Assembly: GCA_031415015.1 (NCBI GenBank)
Contig: JANOQT010000037.1
Span: 1-64,000 of the forward strand
From: JAUYQR01 sp031415015
GTDB lineage: Bacteria; Pseudomonadota; Alphaproteobacteria; Rhodobacterales; Rhodobacteraceae
Direction: 5' to 3'
Length of the DNA stretch: 64,000 bases
Each line of letters begins with the position of its first letter. Position 1 is the stretch's first letter. Positions 51,409 to 60,405 of the stretch are shown in pieces. Under the pieces are notes generated by a model. That model saw nothing but the letters and a program-made list of their open reading frames with translations, did not search any database and had not been told where the DNA came from. The position numbers and the translations under genes were made by a program.

Positions 51409-52307
51409 GGCGTTGCCTCGGGGTGACGGGCCAGCGTTGCAAGGCCCGCAAGGGTGCAGTCGGTGGCGGACAGCAGGCGCGGTTCGGCACCCTGGGCTTT
51501 GAGTGCGCGGGCGTAGGTAGCGGAGAGTTTCTCGGCCCCGATCAGGGCGACCGGCTGGCCAAGCCAGTATGGCTTTGCGCCCGCAAGCTCGATGCCGATC
51601 AGCAGGCCTGACAGGCGAGACCGGGCAGCGGCAGCGCTCAGGCCCGCGATCAGCCCTTCGGCGCGCAGGGAAAACAGCCGCGCCGCGATGCGTTCGGGCC
51701 GCGACAGGGCATCCGACAGTGCGGCGTCGAACGCAGCGTCATCCCAGCCGCCACCCTGCATTCCGTGGCGCAGGACGGACTGTTCGGACAGCAGCGCGAA
51801 CAATTCGCCCGTCATGAAGGTCTGAAAGCTGACCACCTCGCCCGCCGAAACATGCGCCCATTTGGAATGGGTTCCGGGCAGGCACAGCACGCCGTCGAAA
51901 CCGGGGGTCAGCGCCAGCGCGCCCGCGATCTGGGTTTCCTCGCCGCGCATCACATCGGCGGGGGTCATCTGACGCAGGCCGGGGGCCAGCAGCATCCGCA
52001 GGCGCGGATCACTGGTCGGCGCGGCGACAAGCGCCGCTGCGTCAAGCGGGGTGCAGGGGGTGGTGCGGTAGGGGGCCTCGTGCCAGCCCTGACGGCTGCC
52101 GACCATGCCGCAGGCAATCACCGTGGTGGTGCCGGTGCCCAGCCATGGGGTGATCAGGCGCAAGAGTGCGGGTTCAAATCCGTCCCGCGTCAATTTGCCC
52201 ATGCCGTCATCCGACGTTGCCTCGGCCAAAACCGCACCGTTCGGCCCCATCGCCCAGGCGCGAAGATTTGAGGTACCCCAGTCAACCGCGATCCATACTG
52301 GCGTCAT
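51405..52307 (-). CDS. dgoK: 2-dehydro-3-deoxygalactonokinase
   Basis: DgoK phosphorylates 2-keto-3-deoxygalactonate at C6. The 300-residue ASKHA-fold kinase has the phosphate loop AVDWGTSNLRAWAMG near residue 7, CGMVGSRQGWHEAPY near 66, and LPGTHSKWAHV near 143, all typical of DgoK. It lies between the dehydrogenase and aldolase genes, with 4-base overlaps on both sides. Confidence 0.94.
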   Translation of the reverse strand: MTPVWIAVDWGTSNLRAWAMGPNGAVLAEATSDDGMGKLTRDGFEPALLRLITPWLGTGTTTVIACGMVGSRQGWHEAPYRTTPCTPLDAAALVAAPTSDPRLRMLLAPGLRQMTPADVMRGEETQIAGALALTPGFDGVLCLPGTHSKWAHVSAGEVVSFQTFMTGELFALLSEQSVLRHGMQGGGWDDAAFDAALSDALSRPERIAARLFSLRAEGLIAGLSAAAARSRLSGLLIGIELAGAKPYWLGQPVALIGAEKLSATYARALKAQGAEPRLLSATDCTLAGLATLARHPEATP

Positions 52308-53074
52308 CCTGTCACCACCACGCCGCCATCAATCACCATCACCTGCCCGGTCATCATCCGGGATGCGCGGGACGCAAGGAACAGCACGCCGCCCAACATG
52401 TCGTCGGGATCAAGCGTGTCTTTCAGACTTTGCCGCGCGACATGGGCGGCCAGCGCCTCTGGCGTGACCCAGAGGTCTTTCTGCTTTTCGGTCAGCACCC
52501 ATCCGGGCGCTACTGCGTTCACCCGGATGCGGTCGGGGCCATATTCCCGCGCCAGAGTACGGGTCAGACCGGTGATGCCCGCATTCGCGGTGATGTAGGG
52601 CGCATAGCCGGTATCGGCCATCATGTAGCTGATCGAGGAAAAGTTGATGATCGACCCGCCGCCTGCTGCCTTCATGCCGGGCAGGACTGCCTGACAGGCA
52701 AAGAAATAGGCCTTTAGGTTGATCGCCATCGACCAGTCCCAGAACGCCTCGTCGATCTTTGCAGTGTCATACCGCTGGTCGTTGGCGGCGTTGTTGACCA
52801 GCACGGTGATCGGCCCATGCACCCGCGCGGCGGTGGACAGGGTCAGTTGCAATTGGTCAACCAGCGAGATGTCACAGGGCAGGTACAGTGGCCGGTTACC
52901 GGTGGCCTGTTCCATCTGACCACAAAACTCCGTCGCGTCAGAGCGTTGGCAGAAAGCCACCTTTGCGCCCTGACGCAGGAAGCCTTCGGTCAGTGCCGCG
53001 CCGATGCCCGAGCCGCCGCCGGTGATGAACACCGAGCGGCCCCTGAGATCTGGGAAAACGGGGGCATCAGACAT
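52304..53074 (-). CDS. SDR family sugar dehydrogenase, probable galactose 1-dehydrogenase
   Basis: The 256-residue protein is a classical SDR with TGGGSGIG (18-25) for NAD(P) and NNAA (94-97). By position it should oxidise galactose (or arabinose) to the lactone. In the active site Tyr160 is followed by ITA and then Asn164, where almost all SDRs have Lys (YxxxK). Ser146/147 is in place. The ATG at 53074 has AAGGAAAG upstream and overlaps the GH36 stop by 8 bases. The Lys-to-Asn change makes the true activity uncertain. Confidence 0.85.
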   Translation of the reverse strand: MSDAPVFPDLRGRSVFITGGGSGIGAALTEGFLRQGAKVAFCQRSDATEFCGQMEQATGNRPLYLPCDISLVDQLQLTLSTAARVHGPITVLVNNAANDQRYDTAKIDEAFWDWSMAINLKAYFFACQAVLPGMKAAGGGSIINFSSISYMMADTGYAPYITANAGITGLTRTLAREYGPDRIRVNAVAPGWVLTEKQKDLWVTPEALAAHVARQSLKDTLDPDDMLGGVLFLASRASRMMTGQVMVIDGGVVVTG

Positions 53075-55136
53075 CGACTTTCCTTCCTTCGACAACCCAC
53101 ATCGTGGCGGGCCACGCGACGGGCAGCAAGAGGCCGCGTGTCATCAACGCCTGTCCGGTCAGCGTAAGTGCATTTGATTTCAGCGCATTCGGCCCGCGTG
53201 ACTGACGCGGTGCATCTTCGGGATTAATCAGGGTGACGGAGTAGCTTGCGCTTGGGTCAAGACCGGTCAGCCGCAGGGGACGGGGCAGAATCTGCGTGCT
53301 GGTTTCGGCCTGCCCGGCGAACAGGACAAAGCGGCTGCCGTCGCGGGCCATCTGCATTTCGGCGGTGATGGCGGGGTCTGCGGCATCCAGCCGGTGAATG
53401 GTGCCTGCCATCGTCCAACTGCGGTTTTCTTTCCACCAGGCGGTAGTCTTTTGCAGGGTGGCCGCCTCGGCTTCGGTCAGCTCGCGCAGGTCCATCTCAA
53501 AGCCCATATGGCGCTGGGCGGCGACCCAGGCGCGGAAGGCCATCGGCAGCACGCGCCCCGAGGTGTGGCACTGCCGGGGGCCAACATGGCTGCCGGTAAT
53601 GGCGGCGGGCAGGAACAGGGCCGCGTCATGCTGCATGCGCAGCCGTTCCAGCGCGTCGTTGCTGTCGGACAGCCAGACGCGGTGAGTGCGGGCAAGGATG
53701 CCTGCGTCGATGCGGCCCCCGCCAGAGGCACAGCTTTCGATTTCCACGCCCGGGTGGGCGGCATGGAGACGGTCGAGCAGGTCATAAATGCCGTGGGTCT
53801 GGGCGGTATCCACCACGGGCAGCAGTCGGTTGTGATCCCATTTGATGTAGTCGATGGGGTATTCTGTGAGGATCGCGGAAATCTGTGCGAACAGGTTGTC
53901 GCGCACCGCCGGATTGCCAAGGTCCAGCACCATCTGATGCCGCCCGGTGGTCTGGTCGCGCGGCCCCAGCATCCAGTCGGGGTGGGCGCGGAAGAGGTCG
54001 GAGTCGGGGTTGACCATCTCGGGCTCGAACCACAGGCCGAAACTCATGCCCATCTTGTGAATATGGGCGATCAGGGGGTGCAGGCCATCGGGCCATTTGG
54101 TGCGGTCGATGGTCCAGTCACCCAAGGAGGTGGTGTCGTCGTCGCGTCGCCCGAACCAGCCGTCGTCCAGCACGAAGCGTTCCGCGCCCAAGGCAGCGGC
54201 GCGGCTGGCGATTTCGGACAATTCGGTCAGGGAGTGGCGGAAATAGACCGCCTCCCAGCAGTTGTAATGCACCGGGCGGGGGCGGGCGGGGTCGGGCCAC
54301 TGCACCACGCGGTCGCGGATATCATGCTGGAAGGCCGCACCGATGCCGTTGAGGCCGGTGGTGGAGGCTGCGGCGATCAGGTCAGCGGTCTGGAAATGGG
54401 TGCCGGTCTGGGTCTCCGCCCCGATGGGCGCGCCAAACTGAATCTGGCGGCGGCCGTCGGGCAGTTCTTCGGCCACCATGCGGTGGCCGCCGGACCACGC
54501 GTAGTGTAGCGCCAAAGCGGTGCCCTTGGTGTTGGTGCAGCCGTCATCGGCCAAGATCAGGTAGGGTGGGTGCTCGTGGCCTGACCGACCTGTCCGGGCC
54601 TCTCGCAGCTGCACCCCGGGAGTCCAGGCGACGTGGTTCAGGTGAAATTCGCCGATCCATTTGCCGTGCACGTCGATCATCTGCCCGGTCTGGGGCGCAG
54701 GCAGAACGGGGGCGGCAAGCCAATGCACGCGGATGGGGCGGTCAGCGGTGAGAGTGGTTTTCAGGGTCAGCACGCCGGTTGGATGGGCTGTGATGCTGTG
54801 GGTGAGGGTCAGGCCATCTGCACGGCTGTGAAGGGACAGGTGGCCGGGGGTTTCCTCGGCATGTGAGAAGGAGAACGCCGGGTGCAAGGGCGTGCCGTCC
54901 GCCTCGACCAGCAGATGCCCCGGCTGGCCCTGAAACGCGCGGCCCGGTTCAGGGCTAAGGGACAGGGCGGGCAACGCGTCAAGCATGCCACCGGTCAGGT
55001 CGCTGCGCGTGGCGGCGGAAAGTTGGGAAAGGTCTTCGGTTTGGGGCAGCGTTGCGCCCCAGTAGGTTACTTCGGGGATGCCGCCCGAGGTTGCGATGGC
55101 CAGCGTCTGGCCCCCGGCATCAATGCGCCAGTGCAT
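53067..55136 (-). CDS. alpha-galactosidase, GH36
   Basis: The enzyme releases galactose from melibiose, raffinose and similar alpha-galactosides. The 689-residue protein has an N-terminal beta domain (about 1-285) and a TIM barrel with nucleophile Asp434 (IKWDHNRLL). The acid/base lies in WLSDSND (Asp491 or Asp494), with ESCASGGGRIDAG between. NCWEAVYF and FVLDDGWFGRRDDD are conserved. No signal peptide, so it works on imported sugar. One base separates it from the permease stop. Confidence 0.94.
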   Translation of the reverse strand: MHWRIDAGGQTLAIATSGGIPEVTYWGATLPQTEDLSQLSAATRSDLTGGMLDALPALSLSPEPGRAFQGQPGHLLVEADGTPLHPAFSFSHAEETPGHLSLHSRADGLTLTHSITAHPTGVLTLKTTLTADRPIRVHWLAAPVLPAPQTGQMIDVHGKWIGEFHLNHVAWTPGVQLREARTGRSGHEHPPYLILADDGCTNTKGTALALHYAWSGGHRMVAEELPDGRRQIQFGAPIGAETQTGTHFQTADLIAAASTTGLNGIGAAFQHDIRDRVVQWPDPARPRPVHYNCWEAVYFRHSLTELSEIASRAAALGAERFVLDDGWFGRRDDDTTSLGDWTIDRTKWPDGLHPLIAHIHKMGMSFGLWFEPEMVNPDSDLFRAHPDWMLGPRDQTTGRHQMVLDLGNPAVRDNLFAQISAILTEYPIDYIKWDHNRLLPVVDTAQTHGIYDLLDRLHAAHPGVEIESCASGGGRIDAGILARTHRVWLSDSNDALERLRMQHDAALFLPAAITGSHVGPRQCHTSGRVLPMAFRAWVAAQRHMGFEMDLRELTEAEAATLQKTTAWWKENRSWTMAGTIHRLDAADPAITAEMQMARDGSRFVLFAGQAETSTQILPRPLRLTGLDPSASYSVTLINPEDAPRQSRGPNALKSNALTLTGQALMTRGLLLPVAWPATMWVVEGRKVDV

Positions 55137-55137
55137 G

Positions 55138-55983
55138 TTACTTCACCGCGCCAAGGGTAAGGCCCGCTATGAAGTGCCGCTGCATCAGAAAGAAGATCGC
55201 CACTGGTGGCAGCGCCGCGATGATCGACCCGGCCGAAAACAGGTGCCACGAGGCGACCCACTGGCCTTTCAGCGAATTCAGGCCCGCCGTGATCGGCTGC
55301 GCCTCGCGGCTGGTGGTCAGCACGGTGGCCCAGAAGTAATCGTTCCAGATGAAGGTGAAGATCAGCACCGACAGCGCGGCAATGGCGGGCCGCATCAGGG
55401 GCAGCACGATGTGCCAGAATATTTGCACCTCGCTGACGCCTTCGACGCGCGCCGCCTCGATCAACTCGAACGGCAGGGCCTTGATGAAGTTGCGCATGAA
55501 CAGGGTGCAGAACCCAGTCTGAAACGCGACGTGAAACAGCGCAAGACCCGTCGTCGTGTCGATCAGCCCAATGTTGTAGGTCAGGTCGCGCACCGGAACC
55601 ATCAGGATCTGGAACGGCACAAAGTTGCCCGCAACGAACAGAAAGAAGATCAGCAGGTTTGAGCGAAACTTGTAGATGCCCAGCGCATAGCCGGTCAGGC
55701 ACGACAGCCCCACCGCGCCGATCACCACCGGGATTGTCAGCGCGAATGAATTCAGGATGTAGCGCGCGAGGTCGGAGTTGCGGAACACGTCGGCATAGTT
55801 GGAAAACGCGATGGCGCTGGGCATTCCGAAGTAGTTGCCCTGCGCCAGATCGGCGGGCGGCCGCAGTGACGTGACGGCAATGCCGATCAGCGGCAGCAAC
55901 CATAGGAACAGCGCAATCGGCAGAGCGACCTGATACATCACCTGCGTGGCGCGCGACGTCTGTGCTATGGGGCGAGGGAACAT
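55138..55983 (-). CDS. sugar ABC transporter permease (MalG type)
   Basis: The 281-residue protein has six membrane helices and the permease loop that contacts the ATPase, EAARVEGVSEVQIFWHIVLPLMRPAIAAL (EAA motif, about 185-213). It forms the inner-membrane channel with the MalF-like protein encoded 17 bases upstream. The C-terminus ends in QRHFIAGLTLGAVK, typical of MalG-type subunits. Confidence 0.93.
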   Translation of the reverse strand: MFPRPIAQTSRATQVMYQVALPIALFLWLLPLIGIAVTSLRPPADLAQGNYFGMPSAIAFSNYADVFRNSDLARYILNSFALTIPVVIGAVGLSCLTGYALGIYKFRSNLLIFFLFVAGNFVPFQILMVPVRDLTYNIGLIDTTTGLALFHVAFQTGFCTLFMRNFIKALPFELIEAARVEGVSEVQIFWHIVLPLMRPAIAALSVLIFTFIWNDYFWATVLTTSREAQPITAGLNSLKGQWVASWHLFSAGSIIAALPPVAIFFLMQRHFIAGLTLGAVK

Positions 55984-56000
55984 GGCTTATCGCGCCTCCT

Positions 56001-56888
56001 TCAACGTTCAGTTTCGTCGCGCCACATCTTCCAGATGAAGCCCGAGATGAAAACCATCATGATCCCGAACAGGACAACGGCAATCGCCGCGCCATACCCC
56101 ATCCGATAGCCGTATTCCGACAGCGCCTGTTCGTACATGTAGTAGGACAGCACGCGGCTGGAACCGTAGGGCCCGCCCGCCGTCATGATCGACACCAGAT
56201 CGAACGACCGCAGCGCGCCGATCACCGTCACGACAACCGCGATGAAGGTGGCCGGGCGCAGTTGCGGCAGGATCACGTACCACAGCATCCGCCAGCCCTT
56301 GGCCCCGTCCAGCCGCGCCGCCTCGACCTGATCCGGCGCCACGTTGTTCAGGCCGGTCAGATACAGGATCATCACATAGGCAATCTGCGGCCAAAGGCCC
56401 GCCGCGATGATGCCATAAGTGACATAGCGGTCATCGGCGAGGATCGCGGTGCCCTGACCAAAGACCAGTTCGGTCAGCTTGAAAATCGGGCCAAAGCCGG
56501 GCGCGTAGAACCAGGTGAAGATCAGGCCGACGACGACCTGACTGATCACGAAGGGAAAGAAAAACAGCGATTTGTACAGCCGGATGCCGCGCACCGTCTG
56601 GTTCAGGAAGATTGCGATCAACAAACCCGCCGGAACCGCCAGCAGGTACAAGACCAGCCAGATGATGTTGTTCTTGAACGAGGTGTAGAATTCCGGATCA
56701 TCTGCCAACTCGACGTAGTTGGCCGTGCCGATCCAGACCGCTTCGCCCAGCCCGTCCCAGTCGTAGAATGAGATCCACATCGACTGAAAGATCGGGATGA
56801 TGACGTAGATCGCGAACATGATCATGCCGGGTGCAAGGAACAACCACGGTGCCAGACGGCGCTGATTGGCTTTCCAATAGGTGCTCAT
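56001..56888 (-). CDS. sugar ABC transporter permease (MalF/UgpA type)
   Basis: The start at 56888 gives 295 residues beginning MSTYWKANQRRLAPWLFLAP, normal for this family. Six helices are seen, and the EAA loop reads QVEAARLDGAKGWRMLWYVILPQLRP (about 191-216). It pairs with the MalG-type subunit. The gap before it holds two hairpins, probably lowering permease expression relative to the binding protein. Confidence 0.93.
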   Translation of the reverse strand: MSTYWKANQRRLAPWLFLAPGMIMFAIYVIIPIFQSMWISFYDWDGLGEAVWIGTANYVELADDPEFYTSFKNNIIWLVLYLLAVPAGLLIAIFLNQTVRGIRLYKSLFFFPFVISQVVVGLIFTWFYAPGFGPIFKLTELVFGQGTAILADDRYVTYGIIAAGLWPQIAYVMILYLTGLNNVAPDQVEAARLDGAKGWRMLWYVILPQLRPATFIAVVVTVIGALRSFDLVSIMTAGGPYGSSRVLSYYMYEQALSEYGYRMGYGAAIAVVLFGIMMVFISGFIWKMWRDETER

Positions 56889-56918
56889 GGCTGACCTCTG
56901 CGAATCTGAGGGACGAAA

Positions 56919-56978
56919 TGCCCCGGAAGCGAACCTCCGGGGCAAGGTGTGGCGGGCAGCCGTGTGACGGGCTGCCCG
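56919..56978 (-). terminator. two hairpins between binding-protein and permease genes
   Basis: TGCCCCGGA/TCCGGGGCA (56919-56944) and CGGGCAGCC/GGCTGCCCG (56953-56978) each give a 9-bp stem. No T-run follows. Such hairpins after a binding-protein gene usually protect its message and reduce readthrough. Confidence 0.6.
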
Positions 56979-56987
56979 TCGGGAGCC

Positions 56988-58223
56988 TTATTCGTAGGCT
57001 TTGGCGCGCACGGCTTCCAGACGCTCAAGGATCGCGTCCAGATTTTCCGGCTTGACCATGAACTCCTGGAAGCCTTCCATGCCGGCCTTGGCCATTTCGG
57101 CAGGCGCGTCACGATCAAAGAACTGTGCCAGCGCATGGGCCGAGGACAGCATTTCAAACCCGGCGACCAGGAACGGGTCGTCGGCAGGCACGGTGGAGTT
57201 CTTGTTGGTCGGCAGCTGGCTGAGCGCGGTGTTCAGCTTGGTCTGCACGGCGGCATCGGCGACGAATGCCAGGAACAGCTTGGCATCATCGACGTTCTTT
57301 GCGCCCGACGGGATGTGGATCGTGTCGGTCGGCGCATCTTCAGCGCGCGGGATTCCGGGGGTGATTTCCGGGAACGGCATAAAGCCGAGCGTGTCGTTGG
57401 TCATCCCGCCAGCCTTGAAGTTGCCGACAGAAAAGTTGCCCATGACGTAGTTGGCAGCCTTGCCCTGCACCATCAGCGCCGCCGCATCTTCCCATTCCAG
57501 TGCCGCGTGGTTTGCGGTGATGAACGGCTGGATGCGTGCCCATTGTGCGAACACGTCTTTGACCTTCTGGTCGGTCCAGGCGATCTTGCCTGCCGTCAGA
57601 TCCATGTGCCATTCGTAGCCGTTGGTGCGCAGCGACATGTAGTCAAAGATGCCTGCGCCGGGCCACAACGCCTTGGTGCCGACCGTCAGACAGTCGATGT
57701 TCGCGGCCTTGAACTTTTCGCAGTTGGCAACGAATTCGTCCCAGGTTGCCGGAACTTCGGCACCGGCTGCCTTGTAGGCGTCTTTGTTGAAGTAGATGCC
57801 CCACTGGTAGTAGGTGTAAGGGACGCCCCACTGCTTGCCATCGATGGTCATCGACGCCTTGGCCGAAGCAAGACTGTCGCTGAGGCCATTGGCTTCCCAC
57901 ACGTCCGACACGTCCTGGAACTGACCGGCATTGACGAAGGGGGCCATCCGGTTTCCGGCGTACCAGTTCGCCAGATCCGGCGAATCGGTGGTCAGAAAGT
58001 TGCGGATCGCGGTTTTGTAACCCTCGTGGTCGAAGTTCTGCAGAACGACGTCGACGTCCGGGTTAGCCGCTTCGAAATCGACGATCAGCGCCTCGAAGGC
58101 TGCCAACGGAATCGGATCGAAGTCGGCGAAGTATTTCAGTTCGCGCTTGTCCTGCGCCATCGCTGACGTGGACATGAGCAGCGCTGCCATAAGGGCAAGC
58201 GCACCCGCTTTCTTGTGGACCAT
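56988..58223 (-). CDS. extracellular sugar-binding protein of the ABC importer
   Basis: The 411-residue protein has a signal peptide (MVHKKAGALALMAALLMSTSAMA) and the family 1 solute-binding fold: DFEAANPDVDVVLQNF, WGVPYTYYQWGIYFNKDAYKAAG, and PSGAKNVDDAKLFLAFVAD. It delivers sugar to the two permeases. It is the first gene of the operon, divergent from iclR. Substrate is inferred as an alpha- or beta-galactoside from the hydrolases that follow. Confidence 0.93.
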   Translation of the reverse strand: MVHKKAGALALMAALLMSTSAMAQDKRELKYFADFDPIPLAAFEALIVDFEAANPDVDVVLQNFDHEGYKTAIRNFLTTDSPDLANWYAGNRMAPFVNAGQFQDVSDVWEANGLSDSLASAKASMTIDGKQWGVPYTYYQWGIYFNKDAYKAAGAEVPATWDEFVANCEKFKAANIDCLTVGTKALWPGAGIFDYMSLRTNGYEWHMDLTAGKIAWTDQKVKDVFAQWARIQPFITANHAALEWEDAAALMVQGKAANYVMGNFSVGNFKAGGMTNDTLGFMPFPEITPGIPRAEDAPTDTIHIPSGAKNVDDAKLFLAFVADAAVQTKLNTALSQLPTNKNSTVPADDPFLVAGFEMLSSAHALAQFFDRDAPAEMAKAGMEGFQEFMVKPENLDAILERLEAVRAKAYE

Positions 58224-58329
58224 GGTTTCCTCCCGTTTGGTTCCATTATGTGAAACTTAGTCTTGAATATTGAAAACTATGTCCGCTATCTTTATGCCTG
58301 TCAATATCGACGTGTTGAGGACAGGGATC

Positions 58330-59115
58330 ATGGGGGCCGAAGGGCACGCGGACGGGACGGTCGGCAAAGCGCTGGATGTGCTGGACATGGTGGCAAGCCA
58401 TGGCCAGCCGGTGCGCTTTACCGAACTGCTGTCGCAGGGCACCTACCCCAAGGCCACGCTGTACCGTTTTCTGCGGACCCTGACGCATCAGGGGATGCTG
58501 GCCCATGACCCCGACCGGGGCACTTATGCGCTGGGCGTACGGTTGGTCAGGCTGGCGCATGCGGCCTGGGCGCAATCGTCGCTGGCCCCAATAGCGCGGC
58601 CATATCTTGATGAATTGGCGCAGGAAACCGGCGAGACGATCCATCTGGCGCAGATGGATCTGGGGCAGGTCCTGTACGTTGACAAGCGCAACGCCTCGCG
58701 GCCCGTCGAGATGTTCGCGCAGGCCGGCAAGGTGGGACCGGCCTATTGCACCGGGGTTGGCAAAGCGATGCTGGCCTACCTGCCGGAAGAGGCGTTGGAA
58801 CAGGCGCTGGCGCGGCAATCGTTTCACTCGCACACCGCGCATACGCTGGACAGCCCGGCCAAGCTGCGCGCCGAACTGGCGGCGATTCGCGCCCGGGGCC
58901 ACGCGTTTGACCGCGAAGAGCACGAGCCGGGAATCATCTGCTGCGCGGTGCCGATTCTGACACGCGCGGGCCGGGTGATCGGGGCGCTCTCGGTGACATC
59001 GACGACGGCAAGGACAACTCTGCCCGCGTTGGAGGCGCGGGCCGGGCTGATCAAGGACATCGCAGCGCGGATCGCGGCCGAGGCCGAGAGCTGGCGTTTT
59101 CCGGAACAAGGATAG
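58330..59115 (+). CDS. IclR family transcriptional regulator
   Basis: The 261-residue protein has an N-terminal winged helix (TVGKALDVLDMVASHGQPVR, then YPKATLYRFLRTL) and a C-terminal effector domain with GPAYCTGVGKAMLAYLP and CAVPILTRAGRVIGALSV. The ATG at 58330 has GAGGACAGG upstream; an earlier in-frame start would run into the promoter. It is divergent from the sugar operon and 13 bp from the ATPase gene, so it most likely controls both. The AT-rich region 58240-58290 should hold its operators. Confidence 0.9.
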   Translation: MGAEGHADGTVGKALDVLDMVASHGQPVRFTELLSQGTYPKATLYRFLRTLTHQGMLAHDPDRGTYALGVRLVRLAHAAWAQSSLAPIARPYLDELAQETGETIHLAQMDLGQVLYVDKRNASRPVEMFAQAGKVGPAYCTGVGKAMLAYLPEEALEQALARQSFHSHTAHTLDSPAKLRAELAAIRARGHAFDREEHEPGIICCAVPILTRAGRVIGALSVTSTTARTTLPALEARAGLIKDIAARIAAEAESWRFPEQG

Positions 59116-59128
59116 GGGAGGAACCACC

Positions 59129-60184
59129 ATGACAGGCGTGACGCTCAACAAGGTTATCAAGCGCTACGGGGACGTGCAGGTCATCCACGGCGTCGATCTG
59201 ACGGTCGAGGACGGCGAGTTCTGCGTGTTCGTCGGGCCGTCGGGCTGTGGCAAGTCCACGTTGTTGCGCATGGTGGCGGGGCTGGAAGAGACAACCTCGG
59301 GCGCGATCCGCATCGGTACGCGCGACGTGACCAACGCTGATCCCAGCGAGCGTGGCGTGGCGATGGTGTTCCAGACCTATGCTTTGTACCCGCACATGAC
59401 GGTGGCGGAAAACATGGGATTTGGGTTGAAGATGACCGGGCATCCAAAGGCCGAGGTCGCGGCGAAGGTCAAGGAAGCCAGCCGCATCCTGAAGCTGGAT
59501 GATTATCTGGCGCGCAAACCCAAGGCGCTGTCGGGTGGGCAGCGGCAGCGGGTGGCGATTGGTCGCGCCATTGTGCGCGGCCCAGAGGTGTTCTTGTTCG
59601 ACGAGCCGCTGTCGAACCTGGACGCCGAGTTGCGGGTGGAGATGCGGGTGGAAATCGCCCGCCTGCACCGCGAAATCGGTGCCACGATGATCTATGTGAC
59701 GCATGATCAGGTCGAGGCGATGACCCTTGCCGACAAGATCGTCGTCCTGCGCGCCGGGCGGGTGGAACAGGTGGGCAAGCCGCTGGACCTGTACAACGAC
59801 CCCGACAACAAGTTCGTGGCGGGCTTCATTGGCAGCCCTGCGATGAACTTCGTCGCGGGCGTGGTGGACGCAGCGGGGTCGGTGCAGGCCAAGGGGTTGC
59901 TGGGATCGGTCGCCACCGGCGTGGCGCTGCCGGATGTGGGGGCGGAGGTTTCCGTCGGCCTGCGGCCGCAGCATCTGCGGATCGGGGCGGGGCAGACCCA
60001 CAAGGTCGAGATGACCGAGGCCTTGGGCGGGGTCAGCTTTGTCCACGTCACCGCCCCGTCGGGCGAGAAGCTGATCATCGAGAGCCACGATCAGGTAGGG
60101 GTCAGACCGGGAGATATGGTGGCGGTCGGGTTCGACGGCAAGGACGCGATGGTGTTCGGCAAGGACGGGATGCGCTTGCGGTGA
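59129..60184 (+). CDS. ugpC: sugar ABC transporter ATP-binding protein (UgpC/MsmK type)
   Basis: The 351-residue ATPase has Walker A GPSGCGKST near residue 38, signature LSGGQRQRVAIGRA near 134, Walker B VFLFDEPLSNLDAELR near 156, and a C-terminal TOBE/MalK regulatory domain. GGGGAGGAACC precedes the ATG. It should power the importer encoded by the divergent operon. UgpC-type ATPases often serve several importers, and the gene symbol reflects only the family. Confidence 0.92.
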   Translation: MTGVTLNKVIKRYGDVQVIHGVDLTVEDGEFCVFVGPSGCGKSTLLRMVAGLEETTSGAIRIGTRDVTNADPSERGVAMVFQTYALYPHMTVAENMGFGLKMTGHPKAEVAAKVKEASRILKLDDYLARKPKALSGGQRQRVAIGRAIVRGPEVFLFDEPLSNLDAELRVEMRVEIARLHREIGATMIYVTHDQVEAMTLADKIVVLRAGRVEQVGKPLDLYNDPDNKFVAGFIGSPAMNFVAGVVDAAGSVQAKGLLGSVATGVALPDVGAEVSVGLRPQHLRIGAGQTHKVEMTEALGGVSFVHVTAPSGEKLIIESHDQVGVRPGDMVAVGFDGKDAMVFGKDGMRLR

Positions 60185-60369
60185 GGCTGTCCGCGCGCCG
60201 ACAATGGGTTGGGGTGTTTGGTATCAGTGGGTTAGGGGCCGAGATTAGGGTTTGTTAACGGATGGGTGGAAGAGTTGGGGCAGGCCACCAAACTGCAGTT
60301 GGCGCATGTTGATGATGTTTTTGACCCGACCGAGTTTAACGCCGTCGATTAGAATGCACTCACATCGCA
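60185..60369. other. intergenic region with a possible gene remnant
   Basis: On the minus strand a frame from about 60356 to the stop near 60245 encodes ILIDGVKLGRVKNIINMRQL and then a tail ending FHPSVNKP. It looks like the end of a real protein, but nothing upstream belongs to it, because the lectin gene terminator interrupts. It may be a leftover of a displaced gene. No other signal is seen. Confidence 0.3.
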
Positions 60370-60405
60370 AAAATCTTGCTTTCCAAAATGGGAAAGCAAG
60401 ATTTT
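60370..60405 (-). terminator. strong rho-independent terminator of the lectin gene
   Basis: AAAATCTTGCTTTCC (60370-60384) and GGAAAGCAAGATTTT (60391-60405) form a perfect 15-bp stem with a 6-base loop. On the minus strand it starts right at the stop codon and ends in TTTTT. It is AT-rich, unlike other hairpins in this window. Confidence 0.9.

Noticed and set aside
52165..52200. tRNA-like T-loop (GGTTCAAATCC)
   Set aside because: It lies inside dgoK, and no acceptor or anticodon stems can be built around it.
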